DNA of 64,000 bases. Origin: Haemonchus contortus (taxonomy: Eukaryota > Nematoda > Chromadorea > Rhabditida > Trichostrongylidae). The position numbers were made by a program, and so were the translations under genes. The notes beneath the pieces were generated by a model. The model made no database searches. It worked only from the letters and a program-made list of their open reading frames with translations, and was not told where the DNA came from. The DNA lies in assembly GCA_000469685.2 (NCBI GenBank), contig LS997564.1, forward strand, positions 29,912,959-29,976,958, in the 5' to 3' direction. Positions 34,301-43,170 of the stretch are shown here, piece after piece. The number at the start of each line of letters is the position of its first letter. The first letter of the stretch is position 1.

Positions 34301-36312
34301 ATCGAATTTCGCATATGCTGAATTCCGTTGTCTCGCTGCAGCTATGACGTTCGACGAAATGAGTGGACCTCTGTGGCACCTATGAAGTCATGTCGAGAGG
34401 ATCTCTCTGTCTCCGTGTTAGATGGTTGCCTATACGCAATAGGAGGATGCAATAATCGTATTGTTCTCAATACCGTAGAGAGGTGGCTAGAGTCTTAATC
34501 TGATTACCCTGTACTCGTTGGAGCAGAGTTTATCAGCACTCAATCTCTTTATTACTCTCATATCATATATATCAGTCGGCTACGCACGCTATCGTGTGCG
34601 ATAGGGGCTCCAGCTAAGAGAGACGGAGCCACATGAGCTGATTTTCGTTATAGATCTTTATCGGATATATGAGTTTCTGTTCAAACCCCGCCTCCTGTGG
34701 GCGGAGTCCGGTTCTGCCACCCACCATAAATTTTCTCATCATGCCGCTTATGCTCCTACTAAATTTGAACTTTTTAGGTCCATGGGAACTGGAGTTATGA
34801 ATTTTCGTATATACCTAAATGTAAGAAGGGATGTGAGCTTCGAGGCACGCTCCGCCCATTATGGACGGGCCTCCGCTGAAGTCATTTATGCTGGAGACAC
34901 CTTCGACAATGCTTCTCCCACAGCAACTTTTTCCTGCTCTGTTGGCTTTCTCCAAACCGAGTTATAAATGTTTTCATAACGCACTGCATTATTGGAGAAC
35001 GCGCCGCCCATCGGGGGTGGGTCTCCCTAGTTGGATCTAACTTACCAATGCACACCTTTAGCCACCTTTGAACCCTAGTTTGGAGCCGTCTTGTAGCTGA
35101 ATTTGAAATCATGGTCCTCAGTACAGCTCATTTCGATGCACGCCACGCCCACTGTGGGCGGGGCTCCGCCGAGCTGATGTGTGCTTTGTACTTGGCAGAT
35201 CTGCCTGGAGAGACCGGGTCAAGTGTGGGAAGGGGGGGGGGACATGGCCCACCCATCCCACACTTGACCCGGTCTCTCCAGGCAGATCTGAAGGAGCTAA
35301 GGAATTTCGTGACAGACATACGAACAGGACGAGAGACAGACAGACGACAGACAACAGACAGCAGACGACAGACGAAGCGTTTTATAGTAAATGGGATCGT
35401 TATTACTCTTAATCTCAATATCTTCATTATCTTTTGTGCTTAATCCGAACAACTTCTTTGAAACATCCACAAATGAGGCCAATGAGAACTTTGAGCGGTC
35501 AGAGCTCCTGCAAATGCTTCTTTATTTAAGGCAAGAATAGGCTCAATATCCTTACAAGTCTTCAAAACGAACTGTTCATCATACAGTTCAAGGCAAGTAG
35601 GAGTATTGTACCTCCTCGCTTTCGGAATAAAGAGAGGCGAACGACTGTAAAGTTTCCTGGTAAAATGATGAGATTTGTGAGGAGCCGTAGGCAAGCTGAC
35701 TGCATTGCGCTTGCAATAGTCTCGAAGCAATTTTTTTCTTAACAGGTCTTCTCGGGATGAATTTTGATTGAATGTTAAGTATTCAGAATAGCCATAATAA
35801 TAGCCTTTTATGCCTTTCATGCTTCAGGCTCGACCCACGAGTTGGTAGATGGGAAGAGGTTTGTCCCATGTCAATTCCTCGCTACAAGCATGGTTCTGCA
35901 GTGCTTCATGGCGAATTGTATGCAGTGAGTGGAAGCAACGACGATTCGTATGAACTGAGCTCTGCTGAGAAGTTTGACCTCCGTGCTAATAAGTGGACTT
36001 CAGTGGCTGATATGAGCTGTAGGCGAGAGGGTGTAAGTCAGCTGTGTTCCTTTTACCCATGATCTCTTTTTGTAATGAGAAATTCAGATGGGACTGGCTG
36101 CACTCAATGGAAAACTGTATGCTATAGGTGGACTTTGTCATGACTCGGTTGAAGTTTTCGATCCTGAGACGAGCCAATGGGAACACCACAGTAATATGAA
36201 CTGCCAGTTAGTTGGTGTTTATGACAACTTGCTTGTTTTTCAAGCTTTCCTCTCCAACATAGACTCTTTAAGACGTGTCTGTTCTGGTGTGGCTGTTCTG
36301 CCGAAGCCGTAG
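25355..36312 (+). CDS. BTB-BACK-Kelch protein, array copy 1 (type A)
   Basis: Exons: 25355-25408 (tentative), 28868-28914, 28970-29063, 29119-29261, 29342-29473, 29531-29626, 29722-29787, 29837-29953, 30043-30139, 30313-30403, 30458-30544, 34115-34285, 34342-34482, 35828-36032, 36088-36206, 36273-36312. BTB ([28 protein letters not shown], then [12 protein letters not shown]) is followed by BACK ([27 protein letters not shown]) and six kelch blades, ending SGVAVLPKP. Such proteins are substrate adaptors for Cullin-3 ubiquitin ligases: BTB and BACK bind Cul3, kelch binds the substrate. All listed exons are open. Exon 1 ([17 protein letters not shown]) is conserved in three copies, but its phase does not fit exon 2, so an exon or start is unresolved. 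Intron 1 (3.5 kb) and intron 11 (3.6 kb) are swollen by transposons. Blade 5 has YAVSG instead of diglycine. Confidence 0.8.
25513..28009. mobile_element. Mutator-like foldback element with ~889-bp inverted arms
   Basis: Arms 25513-26401 and 27122-28009 are near-identical inverted copies. Their ends read actcgcagctaaatctac at the left and, reversed, actcacagctaaatctac at the right. A 9-bp duplication gtttctgag flanks it (25504-25512 and 28010-28018), and 9-bp target duplications are typical of the Mutator superfamily. The spacer of about 720 bp has no transposase but keeps a PHD-finger-like fragment. The paired frames [14 protein letters not shown] in opposite arms differ at one residue, showing how similar the arms are. 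The Mutator assignment rests on target duplication length and arm structure only. Confidence 0.75.
26838..27047 (+). pseudogene. PHD-finger-like fragment in the foldback core
   Basis: The frame reads [15 protein letters not shown], then CRAC, matching the second half of a PHD finger (W-x2-C-x2-C-x2-W-x-H-x2-C ... C-x2-C). The first zinc-ligand half is absent and the frame is only about 70 codons. It may be the C-terminal remnant of a transposase or a captured host exon. Confidence 0.45.
30985..31195 (-). repeat. Dispersed repeat with SLSPRRD-type frame, copy 2
   Basis: Reverse-oriented copy of the 24374 repeat. The minus-strand frame reads [19 protein letters not shown] after a hydrophobic segment. 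It lies in intron 11 of kelch copy 1, outside the long-TIR element. Confidence 0.65.
31370..34095. mobile_element. Long-TIR element in intron 11 of kelch copy 1 (truncated)
   Basis: The left arm (ctagctcgcacctttttt, cttgagttcctt, tgtaggggctgatttctcag, actcgactttactcag) is matched in inverted orientation at about 33960-34095. Left, middle and right segments align with the better preserved element at 51418-55170. Its outer ends are lost; the right end abuts exon 12 directly. It contains SLSPRRD repeat copy 3 as a later insertion. Confidence 0.65.
32820..33045 (+). repeat. Dispersed repeat with SLSPRRD-type frame, copy 3
   Basis: Starts cgatttgccgcaggcggctg. The frame ends in [19 protein letters not shown] but has shifted relative to its start compared with copy 1. 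It is inserted in the long-TIR element and absent from the equivalent place in copy 3 of the kelch array. Confidence 0.65.
34680..35170. repeat. Diverged tandem-repeat array related to 666-1095
   Basis: Shares the cgcctcctgtgggcggagtccggttctgccacc core and the ggtccatgggaactggagttatgaatttt ending. About three to four diverged units. It lies in intron 13 of kelch copy 1. Confidence 0.6.
35196..35290. repeat. 35-bp perfect hairpin around a G run
   Basis: The arm starting cagatctgcctggagagacc (35196-35230) recurs exactly inverted at 35256-35290, with a 25-nt G-rich spacer. Directly downstream is an acagacgacagac-rich simple repeat to about 35375. Confidence 0.8.
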
Positions 36313-37618
36313 AAATCAAGGAGGTAGAACAATCTCTCAAAAGATTGCAGCATCTTGTTTCTCTCCTCGCATTCCTTATTGTCTCGGATATTGCTCACCA
36401 TTTATATTACCAGGAGCGGATGTTTTACTTTGATGATTACTTTTTTCGAAGATTATTCATTAAATTTTAATCGGTATTCTAGAAACTGACTTGTATTTCT
36501 GCGCTTCCTGAGTGGCTATTTAATGATAAATTTTTGACTTGCAAATTGACAGATTTGAACAGTTTCGTAAAGAAAAGAACTGATAAATGTGTGGGAGGAA
36601 TGCTCAGAATCGGGCTCCCAAGATAAGTCACGGAGACCTCAATGGAAAGGTTCCAGCGTAGATGAAGCGGAAACTAGCATTGTCCACAGGCTTTTCACCC
36701 TGTACTGATAATGGAACGTTCCTCAAATGACCCGCTCTTCACAACTGATACCCTGCATTAAATAAAGGGAAACGACGTCTGAGTATTGAAATAAGGAGGG
36801 ACCATGTTGCCTACGAAGCAAATGTACGTGTGGGAGTATCGAGATGGTTCAGCTCCCTTTAAAAAAAGTTCCAAGACCATCAGTGCACGTTGTAATGAGA
36901 CGGATTCTTCTGGAGGCGGTCACCCTCATGAGAAACTTTTCTACAGGACTGAATTTACAGGTGGCAAACCCTACCTACTGAGCTTTTTATGACCTTTACA
37001 CACGTGGGTCGATACAGCTTCTCCAAAGGAGTAAGAGCGGTAATTAGACCAGACCATGCTATTTTGCCTTCGAGCGCTTCAATCGCTAAGTAGAATTCAG
37101 TAGAAGGACCCTATTTTTTTTTCAAGTCTAGATTTCAAAATTTGGGGGTCCTGACGCCATAGCAGAATCCGTTTCCAGGATAGGTCAAGGCATTTGACAT
37201 TCCTGCTTGGTAAACTAACTGGAATAACATAAAACACTAATGAGTGCATAAAGTATGTACAAAGCAATGCTAAAATCCTCAGAAAAACGATTACACTGCT
37301 TTCCTTACTTCCTTTGCCTCCTGCACCAAATGCCCTTCGAAATGGTGCCTCTTTCGTCACCCCTCTCCGCCCTTGGCCTGCATTTCGCGTGGAGTCAGTA
37401 ACCTTGTAGTGAGGGGAAGATGAAAGCTGTGCGACTTTTACAAAAGCCTCTAAAGGTAGCTCATATTGGATAACACGTTTGAGCTTGAGCTGGATTTTGA
37501 ATGGACTTTATCAGTTTTTATAATTCTCATCGAAATTTTATGCAAGAATTATAGAAGACCGGAAGTTTGAGATGAGAGAAGTTCTGTCCAATGAAATGGC
37601 TCTACTCAACGTTTGCAG
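36313..37618 (+). other. Intergenic module between kelch copies 1 and 2
   Basis: Homologous to 44983-46256 and 57138-58420, with shared blocks such as gacttgcaaattgacagattt, ctacaggactgaatttac and agtagaattcag.agaaggac. At about 37610 the module jumps straight into exon 8 of copy 2 (atggctct|actcaacgtttgcag). About 2.6 kb present in copy 3, covering the promoter and exons 1-7, is missing. Confidence 0.7.
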
Positions 37619-38132
37619 CTTTTGGAACACGTACGTTTCCCTCTTTGTCAACCAGACTTCCTTGTCAGTACAGTAACCAAGAATGCGCTTGTGATGGGGG
37701 ATGCCACCTGTCACAATCTCGTCGACAAAGCAAAGGTTAGAAGGTTTCGCTGAAAGGTTGCTTTTAACAGATTAGTTTGCTAGATTTGTCAAGCGTTGAT
37801 ATTCGCTACGTTTTCAACTGAGTCAAGTTTTAGGATGACCTAATTCGTCAATTTTCTACACATGTATGTTCGAATGTGAAAGGGAAGCGCTCTCGAGCGT
37901 GTGGAGTAGTCGCTGATGTAATCTATGTTGGTGAGGCTTACCAAAATTTTGCAAAATCGTGGACCATGAAAGATGCCAGTATCGTAGAGACGAAAGTCTT
38001 AAAAGGTTTTTTCTCTCCATAGCGGCTTCCATGTTGACTTTTTCTTGCTTTACAATTCTGTAAGTAGTTAATGCTCTTACTTTGTTAAATTCTACTTTCT
38101 TTCTGTTTCTGCCGTTTCTGCCGTTTTCTTTC

Positions 38133-38328
38133 CTGCCGTTCGAGGTTTTTACATGGAATACTTTATTAACTTAACGGCCTAACGTTCCGCTACTGACAGC
38201 CGCCTGTGGTAAGAGCGGATCCCAACCGCTTTGTCGGTGAAGCCTGGTCCTCTGAAGATGACGATTATGTCGAAACATTACGCCGTTAAGTTAATAAAGG
38301 TGTTCCACCTGAAAACCTCGAACGGCAG
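38133..38328. mobile_element. Hairpin MITE, 196 bp
   Basis: The ends ctgccgttcgaggtttt and its inverted complement form imperfect TIRs of about 46 bp that continue through tttattaacttaacggc. No clear target duplication was seen. It lies in the intron before kelch exon 10 of copy 2. Confidence 0.75.
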
Positions 38329-38579
38329 AGGAATTTTTACAACGTAAACAACAATGTCGAGGTTAAAACAAGAGAGAAATTGAATACTATTGATGCTCTT
38401 ATTTGGGAATGTAAAAATTCAGTTGGTGGATTAGAAGAGAGAAGTGTCGAATGGATCGATCCTGGAGGTGCTAATCCTGTATGGCAGAACGTTGCTCCTT
38501 TAAATCAGGAAAGGTACAACATTCTTCAGTATATTCTTACCATTAAGAAAAGGGCTTAATTCTATAAGGTGTTTTGGCG

Positions 38580-38584
38580 GCGTT
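38580..38584. repeat. Left 5-bp target-site duplication gcgtt
   Basis: gcgtt immediately before the LTR element is repeated immediately after it at 43171-43175. Removing the element and one copy restores the kelch frame seen in the sister copies (GGVAVVD). Five-base duplications are typical of BEL/Pao integration. Confidence 0.85.
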
Positions 38585-38883
38585 TATCGTCGTCTACGGC
38601 GACGATCCCCACAATATCTCGTCGTCTCACTGTCTGAGACGACTCTCCCTAACTTAGCCCACGCCCCTAAATGATACGGGGTCAAGCGGGACCACCAAAA
38701 AGGTTGGTCCCCACTTCTCCCTCCAACAACGTCAAGGGCAAGACGTAGGTTCTGTGTTTAGATAAAGACTTATTTGCCATTTCTTTGTTCTTTACTAGCG
38801 GTAACGCCCGCGCTCACTACATACTTGTTTTATTTTGCTCCGAATTAACCGGAGTATATAAAATCCACTGAACCACCAGCACA
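38585..38883 (+). repeat. 5' LTR
   Basis: 299 bp. Begins tatcgtcgtctacggcgacgat (an inverted-repeat start) and ends ccaccagcaca. It lacks the usual TG...CA start. A TATA-like tatataaa at 38855-38862 lies only about 20 nt from the LTR end, which would leave almost no R-U5 if it were the promoter. Confidence 0.95.
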
Positions 38884-38887
38884 TTTT

Positions 38888-38899
38888 TGGTGCATCGGC
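38888..38899 (+). other. Primer binding site, tRNA-Gly type
   Basis: TGGTGCATCGGC lies four bases after the LTR end. It is complementary to the 3' end of eukaryotic tRNA-Gly(GCC) (..GCCGATGCA plus CCA). Twelve bases match, after which pairing stops. Confidence 0.75.
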
Positions 38900-38945
38900 T
38901 AAAATAGTCGTATAACTATTAGGCAAAAACAAATATCACCTAAAT

Positions 38946-39034
38946 AGAATCGAACGTGGTTCTATACTTTTGAAGTTAATCGAAAACAGAATCGAACGAG
39001 GTTCTGTAGTATAAAAAGAATCGAACGAGGTTCT
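38946..39034 (+). repeat. Leader direct repeats, 18-bp unit x3
   Basis: agaatcgaacgaggttct, or one mismatch from it, occurs at 38946-38963, 38988-39005 and 39017-39034, with a partial copy (taatcgaaaaca) at 38979. Each unit contains a small fold (gaac-gag-gttc). The aatcgaac part resembles the reverse complement of a tRNA T-arm. The old relic at 1909-1953 keeps two units. Confidence 0.85.
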
Positions 39035-39089
39035 TCATTAATTTACAATTAATAGCATAATAACAAGTAAATTTAACCAACACAAAGCA

Positions 39090-41798
39090 ATGGCACTTTC
39101 ACTTCATAGAAAGCCCATTCTCGCTAACGCCAAAACCTTGAATAATTTAGTAACACGCTACGGAGCCTATACTGCTAGGGTCGAATACCCTATTTCAGAT
39201 AAGGAATCCTACGAAAAATGTAGGTCCTCTATTGCGCTCCTACAAAGCGGCGCTAGGTTACTAAAAGAGGGGCAAAATAAGTTAGAGAGACGCTTTGATG
39301 AGATAAAGGAAGAATATAAAGCATGCAAAAATAAGTCGGATAGAAAGGACCTACTGCTCGAAATAGAGCAAATCGAGGAAGAGTCGCAGATGCACTCGAT
39401 AATGACCGATGCGGACGAGCTCGGTTACATGCTCGAGGCACGATTAGATGAGATGAGGAGTGCCCTAGATGGAATGGCAATTGACCTAGGCTGCACTCCG
39501 CGCAATTCCCAAAACACGCAATTGATCGATGTAGAGGAGAGGGAGTCCATAACTGCTAATCAAGGAGAAAACTCGGGAAGAAATACCGAGATCATTTCAG
39601 AAAGTAGCACCCCACTCATCACTACGGTAGGGGGAAATATCGCGCAAACAATCCCGCAAAAGTCCTGCCGCTCCGTAAAGCCTCCCCAAGTGTCGCTACC
39701 GAAATTTCACGGTAGTGCTGAAGATTTCCCAGAATACTGGGCAATCTTCGAAACACTCGTCCATAATAGCTCCGAATTGGACACTATGGAGAAGATTCTC
39801 CTACTCAAAGAGAGTCTAGTAGGTAAGGCCCAAAATTCAATAAAGGGCATAAGGCTAGTTCCAGATAACTATAACTGGATTATCGAAACCTTACACAAAA
39901 ATTATCTCAATCAACCCGCGAGTAGAGCGCAAATTGTACAAAAGCTGATTCATATGAAACCCGCTGCCAATACGGCCGAAAGCTGCTCAACAGTTTTCGA
40001 CAACATTCAGGTGCTAGTGCACCAAATGATCTCCGCAGGACATGACGTGCGGAGAACATGCGAGCCAGTATGGTGTGAACTCATACTGGCAAAGTTCCCG
40101 CGGGACATTGTAAAGCCCGTTTTGATAAATGGTCAATCGAAAGACCAACAAACAATTGAGGACTTAATGACTCAGTTAAAGGGAGAAATTAGTGCGATAC
40201 AATATGTTGAGTGTAGATTAGGCCACGCTAGCGAACCCAACCGGGCTGATATGAGTGATCATCCACAACCCCAATACAGCGATGAGTGCATTTTCTGCCA
40301 TAGGGATAACCACTCATCATTGAGCTGTGGGGTAATAACTGATCAAGGTCGTCGCCGAAAAGTCCTAAAAGATGAGAGCAGGTGCTGGAAGTGCTGTTCC
40401 TCAACTCATAACAGCTTTGACTGCCAAAGAGCAGATTGTTCCCGATGTGGTCAAAAGCACCACATATCGTTATGTGTTAAGAGCATGAGTTCGGGGCAGA
40501 ACATTTCTATAAGTCAACGGAATTCGAGACTGGATCGTAATACCCGTAATCCTACAGCATGGAATCGCAGAGCTGAGCCATTTAGACCTCAGTCCAATCA
40601 GCACGGTAGCGCTAGTGATAGTCAAGGAAATCAGTATGGGCTCGACAAGAGCGTGAACTTATCTAATACTCATACTTATATGGCCAAGGCAATCGTGTCA
40701 AACCCAACTGTAGAACAGGTCTGTAGCACGTCTCAGCTTGTTTTAATGACTGCCGAAGGGAGCTTATGGAATTACCGAAAACAGAAGTACGAAAAAGTAC
40801 TCTTCTTTTTCGACTCTGGGGCCCAAAAGACAGTCATAGACGAGGGAGTTGCTGAACGATTCAATCTCCCCAGGTCCACAACCGAACTGTGCACAATGTC
40901 GGGTATTGGTGGACATGCTGACACTTTCCAAAGTCACTTAGTGGCTGCAAAAGTGGGAACTGCGTTTGGAGAAGAACTCGACTTAATGATCCAAACGAAG
41001 CCAAAGCTTACAAACGGATTTCCTAGCGTCAGGCTCACTAGTATGGATACTGACTTTTTGAAACAGAACAATATCTTCTTGGCAAACTCGAATCTCAGAG
41101 GGGAACATCAACACCCCCACGTTTTAGTAGGGCTGGATCTTTATCATGAACTTATTTTGAGTCAAAATTCCTCGACAAGAACTCCCTCAGGCCTTCATGT
41201 TGCGAAGACTATATTTGGGCCTACTTTGTACGGTAAAGGGTTACTTGTAGACGAAGCCACCAAACCCAAAACATTCTATGAGATGACGGCAATTGTGGAC
41301 ACCTATAATCCCAGCCTGTTGCCCGATATTAATGCTACAGCAAAAAATATGCTAAGCTCACAAAGTAAAAGTAAACTAGGAAAACATCCCGCCGATTATT
41401 GCGGAGATATTGTGAAAGAAAGACCAAAATGTTCTAAAGGGTCAATGCGAAATAGAGGCAGGTATCGATCTCGCCTACGCGACGTAGAAACAAAACGAAA
41501 TCGAACTAGTATCAGCAGGTCGTTCAAGGCGCATGTTAGTCCAAGTCCTATTGATGCACAAAGCAAAAACAAAGCTTGCTTAGGGAACCACTTGCAGCGT
41601 ACTCACTATTACCCTCTGCCTTATTGCTGCGACCCACGCAGCAGGCCCAATGACCGTTTTGCTAATCGTGACAAGAGAATAATCAGTTCTGGGTATCTTA
41701 ACGTCAGAGCCGTGAAAAATTGTATCCATTCCAAGCCACTCAGTGTATGCAAGATCAATAGCAGTAAGGCACCAACGTGTGCATCCATGCCTCTATAA
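39090..41798 (+). CDS. Gag-protease polyprotein of BEL/Pao-like element
   Basis: 902 codons. The N-terminus (about residues 50-130) is predicted coiled coil. From residue 198 (PPQVSLPKFHGSAEDF) to about 370 is a BEL/Pao capsid-like DUF1759 region. Three zinc knuckles follow: C400-x2-C-x4-H-x4-C, C432-x2-C-x4-H-x4-C and C450-x2-C-x3-H-x4-C. An aspartic protease (DUF1758-like) has its active site FFDSGAQ with D575-S-G. The expected post-protease segment LVGLDLYHELI...FGPTLYGKG is present, then the chain runs into about 165 residues, basic and Cys-rich, with no polymerase motif. The intact frame suggests the Gag is still functional or very recently so. The start ATG fits the relic copy at 2008. 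Confidence 0.9.
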   Translation: MALSLHRKPILANAKTLNNLVTRYGAYTARVEYPISDKESYEKCRSSIALLQSGARLLKEGQNKLERRFDEIKEEYKACKNKSDRKDLLLEIEQIEEESQMHSIMTDADELGYMLEARLDEMRSALDGMAIDLGCTPRNSQNTQLIDVEERESITANQGENSGRNTEIISESSTPLITTVGGNIAQTIPQKSCRSVKPPQVSLPKFHGSAEDFPEYWAIFETLVHNSSELDTMEKILLLKESLVGKAQNSIKGIRLVPDNYNWIIETLHKNYLNQPASRAQIVQKLIHMKPAANTAESCSTVFDNIQVLVHQMISAGHDVRRTCEPVWCELILAKFPRDIVKPVLINGQSKDQQTIEDLMTQLKGEISAIQYVECRLGHASEPNRADMSDHPQPQYSDECIFCHRDNHSSLSCGVITDQGRRRKVLKDESRCWKCCSSTHNSFDCQRADCSRCGQKHHISLCVKSMSSGQNISISQRNSRLDRNTRNPTAWNRRAEPFRPQSNQHGSASDSQGNQYGLDKSVNLSNTHTYMAKAIVSNPTVEQVCSTSQLVLMTAEGSLWNYRKQKYEKVLFFFDSGAQKTVIDEGVAERFNLPRSTTELCTMSGIGGHADTFQSHLVAAKVGTAFGEELDLMIQTKPKLTNGFPSVRLTSMDTDFLKQNNIFLANSNLRGEHQHPHVLVGLDLYHELILSQNSSTRTPSGLHVAKTIFGPTLYGKGLLVDEATKPKTFYEMTAIVDTYNPSLLPDINATAKNMLSSQSKSKLGKHPADYCGDIVKERPKCSKGSMRNRGRYRSRLRDVETKRNRTSISRSFKAHVSPSPIDAQSKNKACLGNHLQRTHYYPLPYCCDPRSRPNDRFANRDKRIISSGYLNVRAVKNCIHSKPLSVCKINSSKAPTCASMPL

Positions 41799-42871
41799 TG
41801 ATCATCTTTATGATTTATCAGTCGAGAAACCAAGGCAAAAGTTATACTAAACGTTATTCATTATCGCTAATCTGACATGCTTAGCCTACTATGACTACGA
41901 TTTAAAATTTTGCGTGGTGGTCGAAAGCTGTTTAACCCCCGCCACCCACATTTTGGCTTCACATGGTGTTAACAGCAATTCTGATAAAGCATTTCGAATA
42001 TCCAAAAATACCAGCTAGTTGTTCTTGCGGCACCCCCGAGCCAGCTCCTTAGGTTCGTAATTAGATTAAAGAGATTGAGTTCGATGGTGTACACACCCGC
42101 CTCTGTAGGGCTGCGGCATCGTAGTGGGTTATCTTCGAGACACTGGCATGGTTAACTTTGGTCGATTGCTGTATTGCTGTTCTCCAAATTACATACTCAA
42201 AAAACGGCGGGTTACTAAAACGGACTTTGACCATAATCCACTCCAACTAATTGCTTCCATTTACTATTTGTTCAAACGTGCTTTGAACGTTATAAATATT
42301 ACTTACGCATACGTTATATAAATAAATAATAATATGACTGATGAATCAAAAAATTAAATATGATCATTGAATGAGACAGCTATATCCTTTTGCTGCCCAA
42401 GTCGTCCCAAACCCCAACGAGGGATAACCCCATTTAAAGAGCAATACCATTAACTATTAGGTTGGGCGTTTATAAGCCAACCAACTTTGACGACCAGTAT
42501 AGTAGTTGTTTCAAACGCGTTTTTAAGCGCAACTAACTTTATCGACTTGATTGTCAACGACTCCCAGGTAAGCGCCGAAAGGCTCACAGGTGAACAGATT
42601 GCCAAGGAAAGGCGCTTTATCCATTCATCTCCTCCGAGCTCGTGATAATTTCCTCATGTTAATACTAATTTTCCTTATTTCACAATGATCTCCCCTTCGT
42701 CTCAATTGCCAGAAGCATGTGAACGTCGGGCTGCAACTACGACGCGGCCACATTCATTCATCAAGAAAAAGAACTATCGAGCCGTCGTGTAGATATATTT
42801 CATCATGTTGTCATGTATACATATATGCCCATTTAAATCCCCTTTAACTGTGAATTCCGTTGCCGGCGGAG
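41799..42871 (+). other. Non-coding 3' part of the LTR element
   Basis: Stops in all plus frames. No polymerase, integrase or envelope motif. The purine run ggcggag just before the 3' LTR (42865-42871) is the only candidate polypurine tract and is weak. Confidence 0.6.
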
Positions 42872-43170
42872 TATCGTCGTCTACGGCGACGATCCCCACA
42901 ATATCTCGTCGTCTCACTGTCTGAGACGACTCTCCCTAACTTAGCCCACGCCCCTAAATGATACGGGGTCAAGCGGGACCACCAAAAAGCGTGGTCCCCA
43001 CTTCTCCCTCCAACAACGTCAAGGGCAAGACGTAGGTTCTGTGTTTAGATAAAGACTTATTTGCCATTTCTTTGTTCTTTACTAGCGGTAACGCCCGCGC
43101 TCACTACATACTTGTTTTATTTTGCTCCGAATTAACCGGAGTATATAAAATCCACTGAACCACCAGCACA
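42872..43170 (+). repeat. 3' LTR
   Basis: 299 bp, identical to the 5' LTR except two adjacent bases (aaaaagcgtggt against aaaaaggttggt). Followed by the gcgtt target duplication at 43171-43175. Confidence 0.95.

Larger units (their letters stand above)
38585..43170 (+). mobile_element. BEL/Pao-like LTR retrotransposon lacking pol, 4586 bp
   Basis: Two 299-bp LTRs (38585-38883, 42872-43170) differ at only two adjacent bases, and a gcgtt duplication flanks the element. Order: LTR, primer site, leader with three direct repeats, one 902-codon Gag-protease frame, about 1 kb without coding, LTR. No reverse transcriptase, RNase H or integrase motif is visible in any frame. Autonomous BEL/Pao elements are usually 6 kb or more with those domains after the protease, so this is probably a non-autonomous derivative mobilised in trans. 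It interrupts exon 11 of kelch copy 2. Confidence 0.9.

Noticed and set aside
39253..39480. Minus-strand frame inside gag
   Set aside because: Shadow of the 902-codon Gag frame.
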